A stretch of DNA of 64,000 nucleotides from assembly GCA_963845485.1 (NCBI GenBank), contig CAWJSI010000015.1, positions 310,001-374,000 on the forward strand, read 5' to 3'. The DNA comes from Bog-756 sp963845485. Lineage in GTDB: Bacteria > Actinomycetota > Acidimicrobiia > Acidimicrobiales > RAAP-2. Below, one piece after another: positions 7,153-16,367 of the stretch (position 1 is its first letter; each line of letters opens with the position of its first letter). The notes beneath the pieces are model-generated. The model had not been told where the DNA came from and searched no databases. It worked only from the letters and a program-made list of their open reading frames with translations. Position numbers and translations under genes: made by a program.

Positions 7153-8708
7153 CGGCGTCTTCGGGTGACGATCCGGAGGGACCCGGACCGGCCGGGTTCC
7201 GTAGGCTGGCGGCCCGACACCGCATCGTCCCGGTGTGGCGGGAGCTGGTCGCAGACACCACAACCCCGGTGGCGGCGTTCCTCCAGATCGTGGAAGCCGA
7301 GAACCGCACCGGCTTCCTGTTGGAGTCGGTGGAAGGAGGTGAGCGCTGGGGGCGCTACTCCTTCGTGGGCCGCAACCCCCTCGCCACCATCACCGCCCGC
7401 GGCTCGGCTGTCACCACCGAGGGAGAGCTCGACCTCGACGAAGCCACCGACGGGCGGGTGAGTGGTGACCGCGGCGTGCTGGCCGCCCTCGAGGCCATTC
7501 TGGCCACCTTCGACTCACCCGAACTCCCGGACCTACCACCGCTTCACGCCGGTCTGGTGGGCTACCTGGGCTACGACGTCGTCCGCGAGGTGGAACACCT
7601 GCCGGACGTCCCGCCCGACGATCTCGGGCATCCCGATGCCGTGCTGGCGGTGATCGGCCAGTTGGCCGCCTTCGACCACTGGCGTCAGCGGGTGGTGCTG
7701 ATCGACAACGTGGTCGTCGACCCGGCGTGGTCGGACGCCGACCTCGACCGGGCCCATCGAGACGCCATGGACCGGCTCGATGCGTTGACCGACGAATGCT
7801 TCCGCCCCCTCGACCAACCGGGCCGACTCCGTCCCAAGCGAGCCGGGGTGCCCGACGATGTGACCAGCACCATGTCCGATTCCCTCTACGAGGACGCTGT
7901 CCGGGCCGCCAAGGAACACGTCACCGCCGGGGACATTTTCCAGGTGGTGTTGTCACAGCGGTTCGATCTCGGCATCCTCGGGGTGGATCCTTTCGATGTC
8001 TACCGAGTGCTGCGGCTGGTCAACCCGAGTCCGTATCTGTACTTCTTACGCTTTCCCGAGGTCACCGTGGTGGGGGCGTCCCCCGAGCCCATGGTGCGCC
8101 TGCGTGAGGGGACAGTGGTCTCCCGTCCCATCGCCGGATCTCGACCTCGGGGCTCGACACCAGAAGAGGACGGTCGCCTGGAGGCCGAACTGGTCGAGGA
8201 CCCCAAAGAGGTGGCCGAGCACGTGATGCTGGTCGACCTGGCCCGCAACGACGTCGGCCGGGTGGTGACCTTCGGCACCGAGGTGGTCGAGGAGATGATG
8301 ATCGTCGAGCGTTACAGCCACATCATGCACCTGACCTCGCAGGTCTCCGGGCGCCTGGCACCGGGCAAGGGTCCCATCGACGTGCTGCGAGCCACGCTCC
8401 CGGCCGGCACCCTGTCGGGTGCCCCGAAAGTCCGGGCCATGGAGATCATCGACGAACTCGAGCCGACCAAGCGGGGCGTCTACGGCGGCGTGGTCGGCTA
8501 TCTCGACTTCTCCGGCAATCTCGACACGGCCATCGCCATCCGTACCATGACGGTGAGCCCGGACGGCCGGGCGTCGGTCCAGGCCGGGGCGGGCATCGTG
8601 GCCGACAGTGATCCCGCCTCGGAAAACGCGGAGTGCGCCCACAAGGCCGCGGCCATGCTTTCGGCCGTGGCCATGGCACGCGTCGCCGCGGCACCGGTGC
8701 GGTCATGA
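7149..8708 (+). CDS. trpE: Anthranilate synthase component I
   Basis: A 519-residue chorismate-utilising enzyme that forms anthranilate from chorismate with ammonia from TrpG. The N-terminal GFLLESVEGGERWGRYS contains the LLES element that binds tryptophan for feedback inhibition, so activity is probably inhibited by the end product. The chorismate-binding domain shows DIFQVVLSQRF, VVGASPEPMV, RPIAGSRPRG, HVMLVDLARND, LPAGTLSGAPKVRAMEII and RGVYGGVVGYL. Those motifs separate TrpE from PabB only partly; the LLES site and linkage to his/trp genes favour TrpE. No trpG is in the window. The 3' end overlaps the YgfZ gene by ATGA. Confidence 0.93.
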   Translation: MTASSGDDPEGPGPAGFRRLAARHRIVPVWRELVADTTTPVAAFLQIVEAENRTGFLLESVEGGERWGRYSFVGRNPLATITARGSAVTTEGELDLDEATDGRVSGDRGVLAALEAILATFDSPELPDLPPLHAGLVGYLGYDVVREVEHLPDVPPDDLGHPDAVLAVIGQLAAFDHWRQRVVLIDNVVVDPAWSDADLDRAHRDAMDRLDALTDECFRPLDQPGRLRPKRAGVPDDVTSTMSDSLYEDAVRAAKEHVTAGDIFQVVLSQRFDLGILGVDPFDVYRVLRLVNPSPYLYFLRFPEVTVVGASPEPMVRLREGTVVSRPIAGSRPRGSTPEEDGRLEAELVEDPKEVAEHVMLVDLARNDVGRVVTFGTEVVEEMMIVERYSHIMHLTSQVSGRLAPGKGPIDVLRATLPAGTLSGAPKVRAMEIIDELEPTKRGVYGGVVGYLDFSGNLDTAIAIRTMTVSPDGRASVQAGAGIVADSDPASENAECAHKAAAMLSAVAMARVAAAPVRS

Positions 8709-9694
8709 GCCCCAGTGAAAAGCGGGTCGAGGCTGATGCCGACGCCGCCTACGATGCCCTCCACACCTCGGCGGCAGTGATCCTCCTTCCCCGTGACGTG
8801 ATTCGGGTGTCCGGCCTGGATGCCGCCAGCTATCTGCAGGGACAGTGCAGCCAGGACGTGGCGGCCCTGACCGACGGTTCCTCAATGGAGTCCCTGCTGC
8901 TCAGCCCCCAGGGCAAAGTCGAGGTCTACCTGCGCATGACCCGGGAGTCGGACAACCAATTCCTCCTCGACACCGACGGGGGGTCGGGGCCGGCCATGGT
9001 GGCCCGTCTCGAACGGTTCCGGCTGCGGACCAAGGTCGAGTTCGAGTCACTCGACTGGGTCTGTGCCGCCGTCCGTGGACCGCAGGCCGCTACGGCCGTC
9101 CGGGGCCATCCTGACCGGGTGCTACCAGTCTCCTGGGCCGACCTCGACGGGGTGGATCTTCTTGGACCAAGGCCCGTCGGAGGCCTGGAGGAGTGGGTCG
9201 AGGATTCGGTCATCCACTGCCCAGAAGGGGTGTGGGAGGCAGCCCGCATCGAGGCCGGCATCCCGCGCAACGGCCGGGAGCTGATCGAGGGCACCATCGC
9301 CGCCGAGGCGGGTCTGGTGGAGCGGACGGTGTCGTTCACCAAGGGCTGTTTCACCGGGCAAGAGCTAGTGGCCCGGTTGGACGCACGAGGCTCCAACGTG
9401 GCCCGCCGGCTGCGGGCGGTGGTGATCCCCGACGACGACCGGTCGGCCGAGCCGGCCGTAGCGGCGCTGGTGGGTGCCGCCGTGTTGACGGCCGACGGCG
9501 AGCACGAGGTCGGCTACCTGTCCTCGGTGGCCCGTTCACCCGGCCTCGGCACCATGGTGGCCCTCGCCACCTTGCACCGCCGGGTGGAACCGCCCGCTCC
9601 GGTGGTGGTGGCGTCCACCCACGCCGACGGCACCACCTCCCAGCTCGGCGCCGAAGCCATGGCCCTGCCGCTCGCCGGCTGGGAGCGGCGCTGA
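8705..9694 (+). CDS. ygfZ: YgfZ/GcvT-type folate-binding protein
   Basis: A 329-residue protein of the GcvT-like fold. It carries the diagnostic YgfZ signature KGCFTGQELVAR, with the conserved cysteine, and SYLQGQCSQDV near the N-terminus. YgfZ/IBA57 proteins bind folate and help assemble or repair [4Fe-4S] clusters in the cytoplasm. The start is the ATG that overlaps the trpE stop (ATGA), so it is probably co-transcribed with hisI-trpE. Its role here is inferred from family knowledge; nothing local points to a particular client. Confidence 0.88.
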   Translation: MSPSEKRVEADADAAYDALHTSAAVILLPRDVIRVSGLDAASYLQGQCSQDVAALTDGSSMESLLLSPQGKVEVYLRMTRESDNQFLLDTDGGSGPAMVARLERFRLRTKVEFESLDWVCAAVRGPQAATAVRGHPDRVLPVSWADLDGVDLLGPRPVGGLEEWVEDSVIHCPEGVWEAARIEAGIPRNGRELIEGTIAAEAGLVERTVSFTKGCFTGQELVARLDARGSNVARRLRAVVIPDDDRSAEPAVAALVGAAVLTADGEHEVGYLSSVARSPGLGTMVALATLHRRVEPPAPVVVASTHADGTTSQLGAEAMALPLAGWERR

Positions 9695-9787
9695 TCGTGG
9701 TCACGAGGTCAAACGTGCGCGCCTGGCGGTGGTAGACCTTCGGGCCAGAGCGACATGGGTGCACCGGGAAGCCCAAGGGGGGACACC

Positions 9788-10960
9788 ATGACCACCGAGA
9801 CTCCGGGAGGTCCCGAGCCACACGGCACGGCCTCCATCGACGTGGATCACATCACCACGACGACCCGGGACCCCGATGAGACCGCCCGTCAGCTCGAGGA
9901 GTGGCTGGCCCGCACCCTCGGTCCGGCTGCCCAGCCGTCGATCACCGACGTGACCAGCCCCGAGTCGAACGGCATGTCCTCAGAGACGGTGCTGTTCACC
10001 GGCACCTGGGACGAAGGGCTGGGACCCGTCGACCACGGGCTGGTGGCCAGGATCGAGCCCCCCGCCACCGCCTACCCCCTGTTCACCTCCTACGACCTCG
10101 GCATGCAGTTCCGGGTCATGCGTCTCGTGGGGGAGCACACCGACGTGCCCGTGCCCCACACGCTCTGGTACGAAGCTGACCCGGCCGTGCTGGGTGGACC
10201 GTTTCTCGTCATGGAGCAGGTGAAGGGACTGGTTCCACCCGATGTGCTGCCCTACACCTTCGGCGAGAGCTGGCTCTCTGACGCCGGCCCCGCCGGGCAG
10301 CAGGCACTCCAACAGTCCGCCGTCGTCGCCCTGGCCGGGATCCACTCGCTCACCGCCGACTCCCACGACCTCGGATTCCTCGACGCTGGTGGCCCTGGGG
10401 CCACGGCCCTCGACCGGCTCGTGCGGCGATGGAAGGAGTATGCCGACTGGGTGGGGCGGGACACCCCGTCCCCGTTACTGGCCGACTGCTTCGACTGGCT
10501 GGAGGAACACCGACCTACCGGACTCGGGGCCGACGCCCTGTCCTGGGGGGACGGACGCATCGGCAACATGATGTTCCGGGACAACAGGGTGGTGGCCGTC
10601 CTCGACTGGGAGATGGCCTCGGTGGCACCGCCCGAGGTGGATCTGGGATGGATGTGCTACCTGCACCTGTTCTTCCAGGACATCGCCACCGATATCGGTC
10701 TACCCGGCCTTCCCGACCTGTTCCGGCCCGTGGACGTGGCCCGTGCTTACGCCGAGGCCACCGGTTACACACCGACCGATCTCACCTGGTTCGTGGCCTT
10801 CGCCGCGGTGAGGCACGGTGCCATCATGCGACGTGTCACCGAACGTGCCGTCTTCTTTGGCGAGGCGGTCATGCCAGATGAGGTCGACGACCTCATCATC
10901 CACCGGGCCACCCTCCGGGGCATGATCGACGGCACCTACTGGGACCGCATCGCCATCTGA
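9788..10960 (+). CDS. Phosphotransferase family protein (APH fold)
   Basis: A 390-residue protein with the aminoglycoside-phosphotransferase/choline-kinase fold. Visible elements are FLVMEQVKGL (hinge), the catalytic-loop equivalent LSWGDGRIGNMMF, where Trp-Gly-Asp replaces the usual His-Gly-Asp, and VLDWEMA in place of the Mg-binding DFG-like motif. This subgroup is common in actinobacteria, often next to acyl-CoA dehydrogenases, and resembles the kinase part of ACAD10; antibiotic resistance is not implied. The ATG at 9788 has AAGGGGGGA just upstream; an in-frame ATG at 9755 is an alternative. It converges on the uncharacterised gene at 11017. Confidence 0.85.
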   Translation: MTTETPGGPEPHGTASIDVDHITTTTRDPDETARQLEEWLARTLGPAAQPSITDVTSPESNGMSSETVLFTGTWDEGLGPVDHGLVARIEPPATAYPLFTSYDLGMQFRVMRLVGEHTDVPVPHTLWYEADPAVLGGPFLVMEQVKGLVPPDVLPYTFGESWLSDAGPAGQQALQQSAVVALAGIHSLTADSHDLGFLDAGGPGATALDRLVRRWKEYADWVGRDTPSPLLADCFDWLEEHRPTGLGADALSWGDGRIGNMMFRDNRVVAVLDWEMASVAPPEVDLGWMCYLHLFFQDIATDIGLPGLPDLFRPVDVARAYAEATGYTPTDLTWFVAFAAVRHGAIMRRVTERAVFFGEAVMPDEVDDLIIHRATLRGMIDGTYWDRIAI

Positions 10961-10966
10961 TCGGCC

Positions 10967-11009
10967 ACCTGTCGACCCGAGGGAGAACCCTCCGGGCCGC
11001 CCGGCAGGT
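10967..11009. terminator. Stem-loop between convergent genes
   Basis: CCCGAGGG, loop AGAA, CCCTCCGGG (one bulged C), flanked by ACCTG and CAGGT arms at 10967-10971 and 11005-11009. It fills the 56-base gap between two convergent genes and could stop transcription from both. No T-run follows. Confidence 0.42.
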
Positions 11010-11016
11010 CCGGGGC

Positions 11017-12180
11017 TTACCAGAAGGACGACTCCGCACTCAGTCCCTTGTCGGGGAATCCGCCGCACATCATGGGCTGGCAGTTGCCCCACCCCTCCGC
11101 GCCGGTGTCGAGGTCACGGACGTGCACCACGGTGTCCCGAATCTGGTGCAGCTCCCGGACGAGGTCGGCGTCCCGACAGTCGGCCAGGCGCTCACCGTCG
11201 ATGTGCAGCTCGCCCCGCCACTCGCCGTGGTGATGGCCCTGCCAGCCGAAGTAGAGCCCGGCACCCAGATGAAATCCCGTGTCGCCGGGCACCTCGACCT
11301 CGAATCGCCGGACGGTTCCGTCCTCCATGCTCACTTCGACCCGACCACCCTGTAGACGGCGGTTGACCGGGTCGTAGGCGAAGTCGGGCCGGATGTCGGC
11401 CATGCGCGACACCGACCCGTCCACCCGCTCGATGCTCCCCATGACGGTCCGGTGGTGACGGCCGAACCCGGTCATGTCGACCAGATGCATGAACAGGCCC
11501 CAGGAGGTCCCGTCGGGGTCAGCCATGAGGACCGGGCACCAGATCATCTGGAAGTCCATCGCCGCCACCGGATTGAATGGGTCGATATCCGTCGGTGGTG
11601 TGCCCACGTCGTAGCGGACCCCCCAGGAGTGGTCCCGGGTGGAGACCCACTCGTCGGGGGTGATTTCGTGGCGCTCGCCGTCCAGCTCCACCCAACCCGA
11701 GGCGGTGCCGATCTGGTGGTAGCGGACCAGCTCGGCACTGACCCGGTAGCCGAACGGGACGCGCTGATGGGTCCGCTCCTCGGCGGCCGGAGGCAGGATC
11801 GCCTCGTAGACCCAGTCAAAGGCCAGCGGCTGGCAGTCATTGGCCTCGAGCGAGAAGCGGACCCGCTTCATGGGCTCGAGCACCTCGTAGTGGATGGGCC
11901 CGACGGCGGTCAACTCGGGCTCGGGGAACAGGCGCCGGCTGCCCCGCACGGTGAGCTGTTCAGCTCCCCTCGACAGGCCGGCGTATCCGTCCAGCACGTT
12001 TCGGTTGGTGTACTTGCCCATGCCGAAGCCCAGCTGGAGCTGCCCGTCCTTCCGGGCCGCCATGGCACATACCTTCTCGGTCCATGACGGGTCGCTCGGC
12101 CCCACGGTGGCGAAGGTGTCGGCGATCTGGTGGTCGAAGCGCTCGTCCGCCGGACCGAGGGGTCCGAGGGGATTGGCCAT
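11017..12180 (-). CDS. Uncharacterised two-domain protein
   Basis: A 387-residue cytoplasmic protein without signal peptide or membrane helix. It is rich in beta-forming stretches and Trp/His-containing motifs such as RDHSWGVRYDVG near residue 185 and WGLFMHLVDMTGFG. The pattern recalls the paired AttH/CrtC-like (lipocalin-fold) domains found in actinobacterial lipid and steroid catabolic loci; this assignment is tentative. AGGAGG lies 8 bases before the ATG. It follows the SDR gene by 58 bases on the same strand, so it may be the last gene of the regulator-kinase-SDR transcript. No catalytic role can be read from the sequence. Confidence 0.7.
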   Translation of the reverse strand: MANPLGPLGPADERFDHQIADTFATVGPSDPSWTEKVCAMAARKDGQLQLGFGMGKYTNRNVLDGYAGLSRGAEQLTVRGSRRLFPEPELTAVGPIHYEVLEPMKRVRFSLEANDCQPLAFDWVYEAILPPAAEERTHQRVPFGYRVSAELVRYHQIGTASGWVELDGERHEITPDEWVSTRDHSWGVRYDVGTPPTDIDPFNPVAAMDFQMIWCPVLMADPDGTSWGLFMHLVDMTGFGRHHRTVMGSIERVDGSVSRMADIRPDFAYDPVNRRLQGGRVEVSMEDGTVRRFEVEVPGDTGFHLGAGLYFGWQGHHHGEWRGELHIDGERLADCRDADLVRELHQIRDTVVHVRDLDTGAEGWGNCQPMMCGGFPDKGLSAESSFW

Positions 12181-12238
12181 GTCCTTGCCTCCTGCAGCTC
12201 AGGGAACCCCGGGGCTCGCGAGGAGCCCGACGTCGTGA

Positions 12239-13042
12239 TCAGACGCCGAGGCTACCCTTGGCCGCCCGCTCGAAGAGGCGGTGGGGCAACAGCCGCTTGG
12301 CGGTAATGCCGATGCGCTCGTCCATGCTGCCCACCGACACCCGTCGGGGCGGCCGACGGGCGGTGAGCACCCTGAGGGCCACGTCGGCCACCTTCGCCGG
12401 ATCCACCCCGTTCGACTCGTCCTCGGCCATCTTGCCGACCGCCCTGGTGGCGGCGGCGGCGTAGGGGGACGAGCCCTCGTCCCCGCAAGCCACCTCGCGC
12501 CGAGCCGCAGTGAAGCCGGTACGGACGTTTCCCGGCTCGACCAGGGTTACCTCGACGCCGAACGGGGCCACCTCGTAGGCCAGTGCCTCCCCGTAGCCCT
12601 CCAGGGCGAACTTGGCTGCGCTGTAGAAGGCCTGGAAAGGGAGGCTCACGATTCCCCCGATCGAACTCATGAGGACGATCCGGCCCCGTTTACGCTCCCG
12701 CATGCCGGGAAGCACACCTTGGACGACTCGGACGGTTCCCCAGAACAGGGTCTCGAACTGATCCCGGGCATCACCCAGAGGCGTTTCTTCGACGGCACCG
12801 GCCAGACCCCATCCCGCACAGGTGACCACAGCGTCGATTCGGCCGTGCTCAGCCACGACTCGGTCGAGGCCTTCGCTTACCGAGGTGTCGTCGTCGACGT
12901 CCATGACCAGGGGGCTCCACCCCCCAGCTGAGGTGCCGCGCCGGCTGGCACCGACCACGGTCCAGCCCTCCCGGTGAAGCCGGTCGGCACAGGACAGGCC
13001 TATGCCCGACGAGGCTCCAGTGACCACCACCACCTCAGGCAT
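12239..13042 (-). CDS. Short-chain dehydrogenase/reductase
   Basis: A 267-residue classical SDR. The cofactor motif VTGASSGIG is at the N-terminus, VTCAGWG replaces NNAG, and the catalytic residues are the Ser of LMSSIGG plus the Tyr and Lys of FYSAAKFALEGYGEAL. An Arg after the third beta-strand (ASRRG) suggests NADP(H). Substrate is unknown; the long C-terminal half resembles retinol- or steroid-type SDRs. I set the start at the ATG that overlaps the kinase stop as ATGCCTGA, which implies translational coupling to the two-component genes. ATG at 13051 is also possible. Confidence 0.88.
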   Translation of the reverse strand: MPEVVVVTGASSGIGLSCADRLHREGWTVVGASRRGTSAGGWSPLVMDVDDDTSVSEGLDRVVAEHGRIDAVVTCAGWGLAGAVEETPLGDARDQFETLFWGTVRVVQGVLPGMRERKRGRIVLMSSIGGIVSLPFQAFYSAAKFALEGYGEALAYEVAPFGVEVTLVEPGNVRTGFTAARREVACGDEGSSPYAAAATRAVGKMAEDESNGVDPAKVADVALRVLTARRPPRRVSVGSMDERIGITAKRLLPHRLFERAAKGSLGV

Positions 13043-14573
13043 CGTGCGCATCTCCGAGCTGGCCCTCTGGGCCCTGCAGTCCGAACGAGCCGAGGGTATC
13101 GGGCACGGGCGGGGGCGCGTGTGGGACAGCACCGACTCCCACTGGCGTGGAGCCCGATTGCGGACGCGTGGGGGCCGGACCGGATCGGATCTCCCCGCCC
13201 TCCCCGCTCGGCGGGGCGGCGTGAGAGCCGAAGCCGATGAGCATCCGGGTGCCCCGGTTCTCCGAGACGGGTGACTCGACCCGCACGCCGGCTCCCATGG
13301 CGGCCGACAGCTCCGAGACGATGGCCAGGCCTAGGCCGGACCCCTTTCGGCGTCCACCAGCCCGGTCCGACGTGAAGTGGCGATCGAATACCCGGCTCAG
13401 TTGGTCGGAAGGGATGCCGGGGCCGTCGTCCACTACCCAGATGGTCGGGATCCCCCCGACGTCCCCTGCCCCCACGGCCACACTGTGGTGCGCGAAGTAC
13501 GAGGCGTTCTCCACGAGGTTGGCCACGATCTGAGCCAGACGGTCGGCGTCGGCCACTACCCACAGGGGCACGTCGGTCCCCGACGATACGGTCAGTCCGA
13601 TGCCCAGCTCCTCGGCTCGGGGGCGGAATCCTTCCGCCACCTGAGCGGCCAGGGCCGCGGCGTCCACGGTCTGCAGGTGGAAGGAGAATCGATCGGCATC
13701 CAGCCGGGCCAGATCCAAGAGGTCTTCGACCAGCCGCTCGAGTCTGCGGGACTCGGCACTGATGACCGAAGCCGCCGCCTGAGCGTCGGCTGCCGTCCCA
13801 TCGAGCACGGCGTCGGCGTAGCCGCGGATGGAGGTGAGCGGAGTGCGGAGCTCGTGGGAGACCGACAAGAGGAACTGTCGTTCCTGATCGCGTGCCCGAG
13901 CCAGGTTGGCCCCCATGGCGTTGATCGAATCGGCCAGCTGCGCGAACTCGCGGTCCTCCCGGCGGGTCACCGGAACGGTGGCGTCGAGGTCGCCGGATGC
14001 GATACGACGGGTAGTGGCCACCGCGGCGACCACGGGCTTCGTGAACCGCCGGGCCAGGGCGGCGGCCACCAGGGCCGCCACGGCCAGCGCGATCACCCCC
14101 ACCCACACGAAGTAGCGGAGCCCGTTGGCCGTATTGTGGATCTGGCGGGTGACGACCAGTACCGGCGTGAAGCGCGAGACACCGACGATGGGCGTGGGCA
14201 CCGCTGAAAAGGCCAGGAGGCTGCGGGTGTGACCGGTGACTTGGATACCGGCCTGGAGCGCGCCAACGTGAAGGTCGGCAAGGGTGATGCCAGCGGGAAG
14301 CTTCCCGGTGTAGGTGCCATCGGGGTTGAGCCGGAGGACGGTAGCGCCGGCGAAGTTCCCCGCCTCGGTGATGATCTTCTTCTCCTTTTGGAACGTCGCT
14401 CTGGTCAAGGGAGTGGACGAGAAGGTGTTCGAGACGGCCTTGGCCTGGCCGGCGAGTTCATTCTGCGTGGTGGAGATGGCAGCCCGCCGGATGAAGAAGT
14501 AGCCGCCGAGCGTGGTGACCACCAAGGTCAGGGCGATCAACACCAGGATCGATATGGTCAGGCGCCGCCTCAT
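13035..14573 (-). CDS. Sensor histidine kinase
   Basis: A 512-residue membrane kinase. Order: TM1 (residues about 7-29), an extracytoplasmic sensor region of about 120 residues, TM2 (about 155-175), HAMP, HisKA with the phospho-accepting His in SVSHELRTPLTSIRGY, and HATPase_c with NLVENASYF (N box), VVDDGPGIP (G1) and GSGLGLAIVSEL (G2). The last 60 residues are Pro/Gly-rich and probably disordered. The start overlaps the response-regulator stop as ATGA, so the two are a cognate pair. The stimulus is unknown; the sensor region shows no motif I recognise. Confidence 0.93.
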   Translation of the reverse strand: MRRRLTISILVLIALTLVVTTLGGYFFIRRAAISTTQNELAGQAKAVSNTFSSTPLTRATFQKEKKIITEAGNFAGATVLRLNPDGTYTGKLPAGITLADLHVGALQAGIQVTGHTRSLLAFSAVPTPIVGVSRFTPVLVVTRQIHNTANGLRYFVWVGVIALAVAALVAAALARRFTKPVVAAVATTRRIASGDLDATVPVTRREDREFAQLADSINAMGANLARARDQERQFLLSVSHELRTPLTSIRGYADAVLDGTAADAQAAASVISAESRRLERLVEDLLDLARLDADRFSFHLQTVDAAALAAQVAEGFRPRAEELGIGLTVSSGTDVPLWVVADADRLAQIVANLVENASYFAHHSVAVGAGDVGGIPTIWVVDDGPGIPSDQLSRVFDRHFTSDRAGGRRKGSGLGLAIVSELSAAMGAGVRVESPVSENRGTRMLIGFGSHAAPPSGEGGEIRSGPAPTRPQSGSTPVGVGAVPHAPPPVPDTLGSFGLQGPEGQLGDAHDA

Positions 14574-15298
14574 CCCATTCGGTAACCGACTCCCCAGACC
14601 GTGGCCAGGGGTAGATCCTCACCCAGCTTTTTGCGCAGCTGGCGCACATGGACGTCGACGGTCCGTTCATCGCCGTACCAGTCGTCGCCCCACACCCCGT
14701 TGAGCAACTGCCGCCTCGACAGGGCCAGCCCCAGATTGCCGGCCAGATAGGTCAGGAGGTCGAACTCCCGTGTGGCCAGGGGTACTACCTCGCCGGACCG
14801 GCGGACCTCCCGGCGTCCGGTATCGACCTCGATGTTGCCGAGCGCCACCACCGTCGGGGGCTCGGCCGCCGGGGCGCCCTCGCTCCGACGCAGGATGGCA
14901 TGAACCCGGGCCACCAGCTCGCGGGCGGAGAACGGCTTGGTGACGTAGTCGTCGGCGCCAAGCTCGAAGCCCAGGACCCGGTCCACCTCGTCGTCCCGGG
15001 CGCTGAGGATGAGCACCGGAATCCCTCCGCTGGCCGCCCCCGCCGAGCCGGCCCGGTGCCGGGCGCTGAAGGTCTCCCCCCGGAGCCTGCGACAGACGTC
15101 GAAGCCGTCGAGATCCCCGGGCAGACCGATGTCCACGATCACCAGCTTCGGTTGCTCCCGCTCCACCAGGGCCAGACCCGCGGTGCCGTCATCGGCCTGG
15201 AGTACCCGGAAGCCGTCCCGCCGGAGATACATAGCCACCAGGTCCGAGATGTGGTGATCGTCCTCGATCACCACCACCGTGTCGTCGACTACCACCAT
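14570..15298 (-). CDS. OmpR/PhoB-type response regulator
   Basis: A 242-residue regulator. The receiver carries acidic residues IEDD, the phospho-acceptor Asp in VIVDIGLPG, and the Lys of VTKPFS. About 15 residues rich in Gly, Ala, Ser and Arg are inserted between GFDVCRRLRGE and IPVLILSARDD, making the receiver longer than usual. The C-terminal winged helix is typical: LATREFDLLTYLA, RTVDVHVRQLRKKL, VWGVGYRMG. GGAGGAC abuts the ATG as a ribosome binding site. It heads the reverse-strand operon regulator-kinase-SDR and is divergent from trpC. Confidence 0.93.
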   Translation of the reverse strand: MVVVDDTVVVIEDDHHISDLVAMYLRRDGFRVLQADDGTAGLALVEREQPKLVIVDIGLPGDLDGFDVCRRLRGETFSARHRAGSAGAASGGIPVLILSARDDEVDRVLGFELGADDYVTKPFSARELVARVHAILRRSEGAPAAEPPTVVALGNIEVDTGRREVRRSGEVVPLATREFDLLTYLAGNLGLALSRRQLLNGVWGDDWYGDERTVDVHVRQLRKKLGEDLPLATVWGVGYRMG

Positions 15299-15560
15299 GT
15301 CCTCCAGCCTGCCATCGGCAGGACATCATCGCCGTTCATGGTTAGGAAAGTGTGATTGGGAGGGGGATGTCCCCCACGAACCTCCCTCCGCCCACCGCCC
15401 CGGCCCGGGAGCGGGCAGGCTGATGGCGACCCAAACGGTCGGGTCCGCTCGCTCCTGAGCGGTTGTTCTGGGCCCGTGGGCGGTGGCCCTGGATGCCCAA
15501 CCAGCCAATTCAGCTCGACGTGCCCCACTCCCATCAGACGGGCTTGGTGGGTGGGGTTGG

Positions 15561-15566
15561 TAGGAT
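15561..15566 (+). promoter_or_regulatory. -10 box for trpC, leaderless type
   Basis: TAGGAT ends 9 bases before the trpC ATG, with no Shine-Dalgarno sequence between. If transcription starts next to the ATG there is no room for a trp leader peptide or attenuator, so control would act at initiation. The 277-base divergent region 15299-15575 shows no other clear feature. Confidence 0.5.
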
Positions 15567-15575
15567 CGGAAAGCT

Positions 15576-16367
15576 ATGCCGGCCTACCTTGAGACCATCA
15601 TCACTGCCCATCGGGCGGCTGCCGCCGGTGATGAACGGCGGCTCGACGACGTCCTCGAACAGGTTGCCCACGCCGGACCGGTGCGGCCCTTCACGGCCGC
15701 CATTGCCGACGGGGCATCTGGCGATGGCATGGCGCTGATCGCCGAGATCAAACGCCGTTCCCCGTCCAAGGGCGACCTCGATCCCACCCTCGATCCCGTT
15801 GTGGTGGCCTCCCAGTACGAAGCCGGTGGAGCCAGCTGCCTCTCGGTGCTGACCGATGCCGACTTCTTCGGGGGCAGTGTCGAGGACCTCCAGGCCGCCC
15901 GCTCCGCATGCAGTCTCCCGGTGCTCCGCAAGGATTTCACCGTGAGTGCTCTGGATGTGTGTGACGCCCGGTTGATGGGTGCCGACGCCGTACTCCTCAT
16001 CGTGGCTGCACTGGCCGACACCGAGTTGGTGGCGTTGATCGCCCTGGCCCGACAGTGCTCGCTGAGCGCATTGGTAGAGGTGCACGATGACCTCGAACTG
16101 AAGCGGGCGCTCGACGGCGGCGCCGAGATGATAGGGGTCAACCAGCGCGACCTTCGGACCTTCGAGGTCGATCACGAGCGTGCGCTGCGTCTGGGTGAGA
16201 CCATCCCCGCTGGTGTCACCACCGTGGCCGAGTCGGGCATCACGGGCCCCGACGACGTACGACGCTTGGCCGACGCCGGCTACCAGGCGGTGTTGGTGGG
16301 GGAGCGCCTGATGCGTTCCGGAGACCGCCGCTCGGCCGTTCAGACGATGCTCGGCGTGGGAGCGTGA
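15576..16367 (+). CDS. trpC: Indole-3-glycerol phosphate synthase
   Basis: A 263-residue barrel enzyme that closes the indole ring from CdRP. Catalytic motifs are present: IAEIKRRSPSKGDL (Lys and Glu), VLRKDFTV (catalytic Lys), ALVEVHDDLE (Glu), VNQRDLRTFEVD and VAESGI. Monofunctional: the PRAI domain is a separate gene immediately downstream. First gene of a four-gene operon; its stop overlaps the trpF start as GTGA. Upstream is the divergent two-component operon. Confidence 0.97.
   Translation: MPAYLETIITAHRAAAAGDERRLDDVLEQVAHAGPVRPFTAAIADGASGDGMALIAEIKRRSPSKGDLDPTLDPVVVASQYEAGGASCLSVLTDADFFGGSVEDLQAARSACSLPVLRKDFTVSALDVCDARLMGADAVLLIVAALADTELVALIALARQCSLSALVEVHDDLELKRALDGGAEMIGVNQRDLRTFEVDHERALRLGETIPAGVTTVAESGITGPDDVRRLADAGYQAVLVGERLMRSGDRRSAVQTMLGVGA

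Noticed and set aside
9788..10960. Aminoglycoside resistance gene
   Set aside because: Motifs fit the broad APH-fold family of metabolic kinases (WGD instead of HGD) and the context is not a resistance locus.
15299..15575. A trp attenuator or T-box upstream of trpC
   Set aside because: The TAGGAT box 9 bases before the ATG leaves no leader; I saw no Trp-codon run or paired terminator hairpins.
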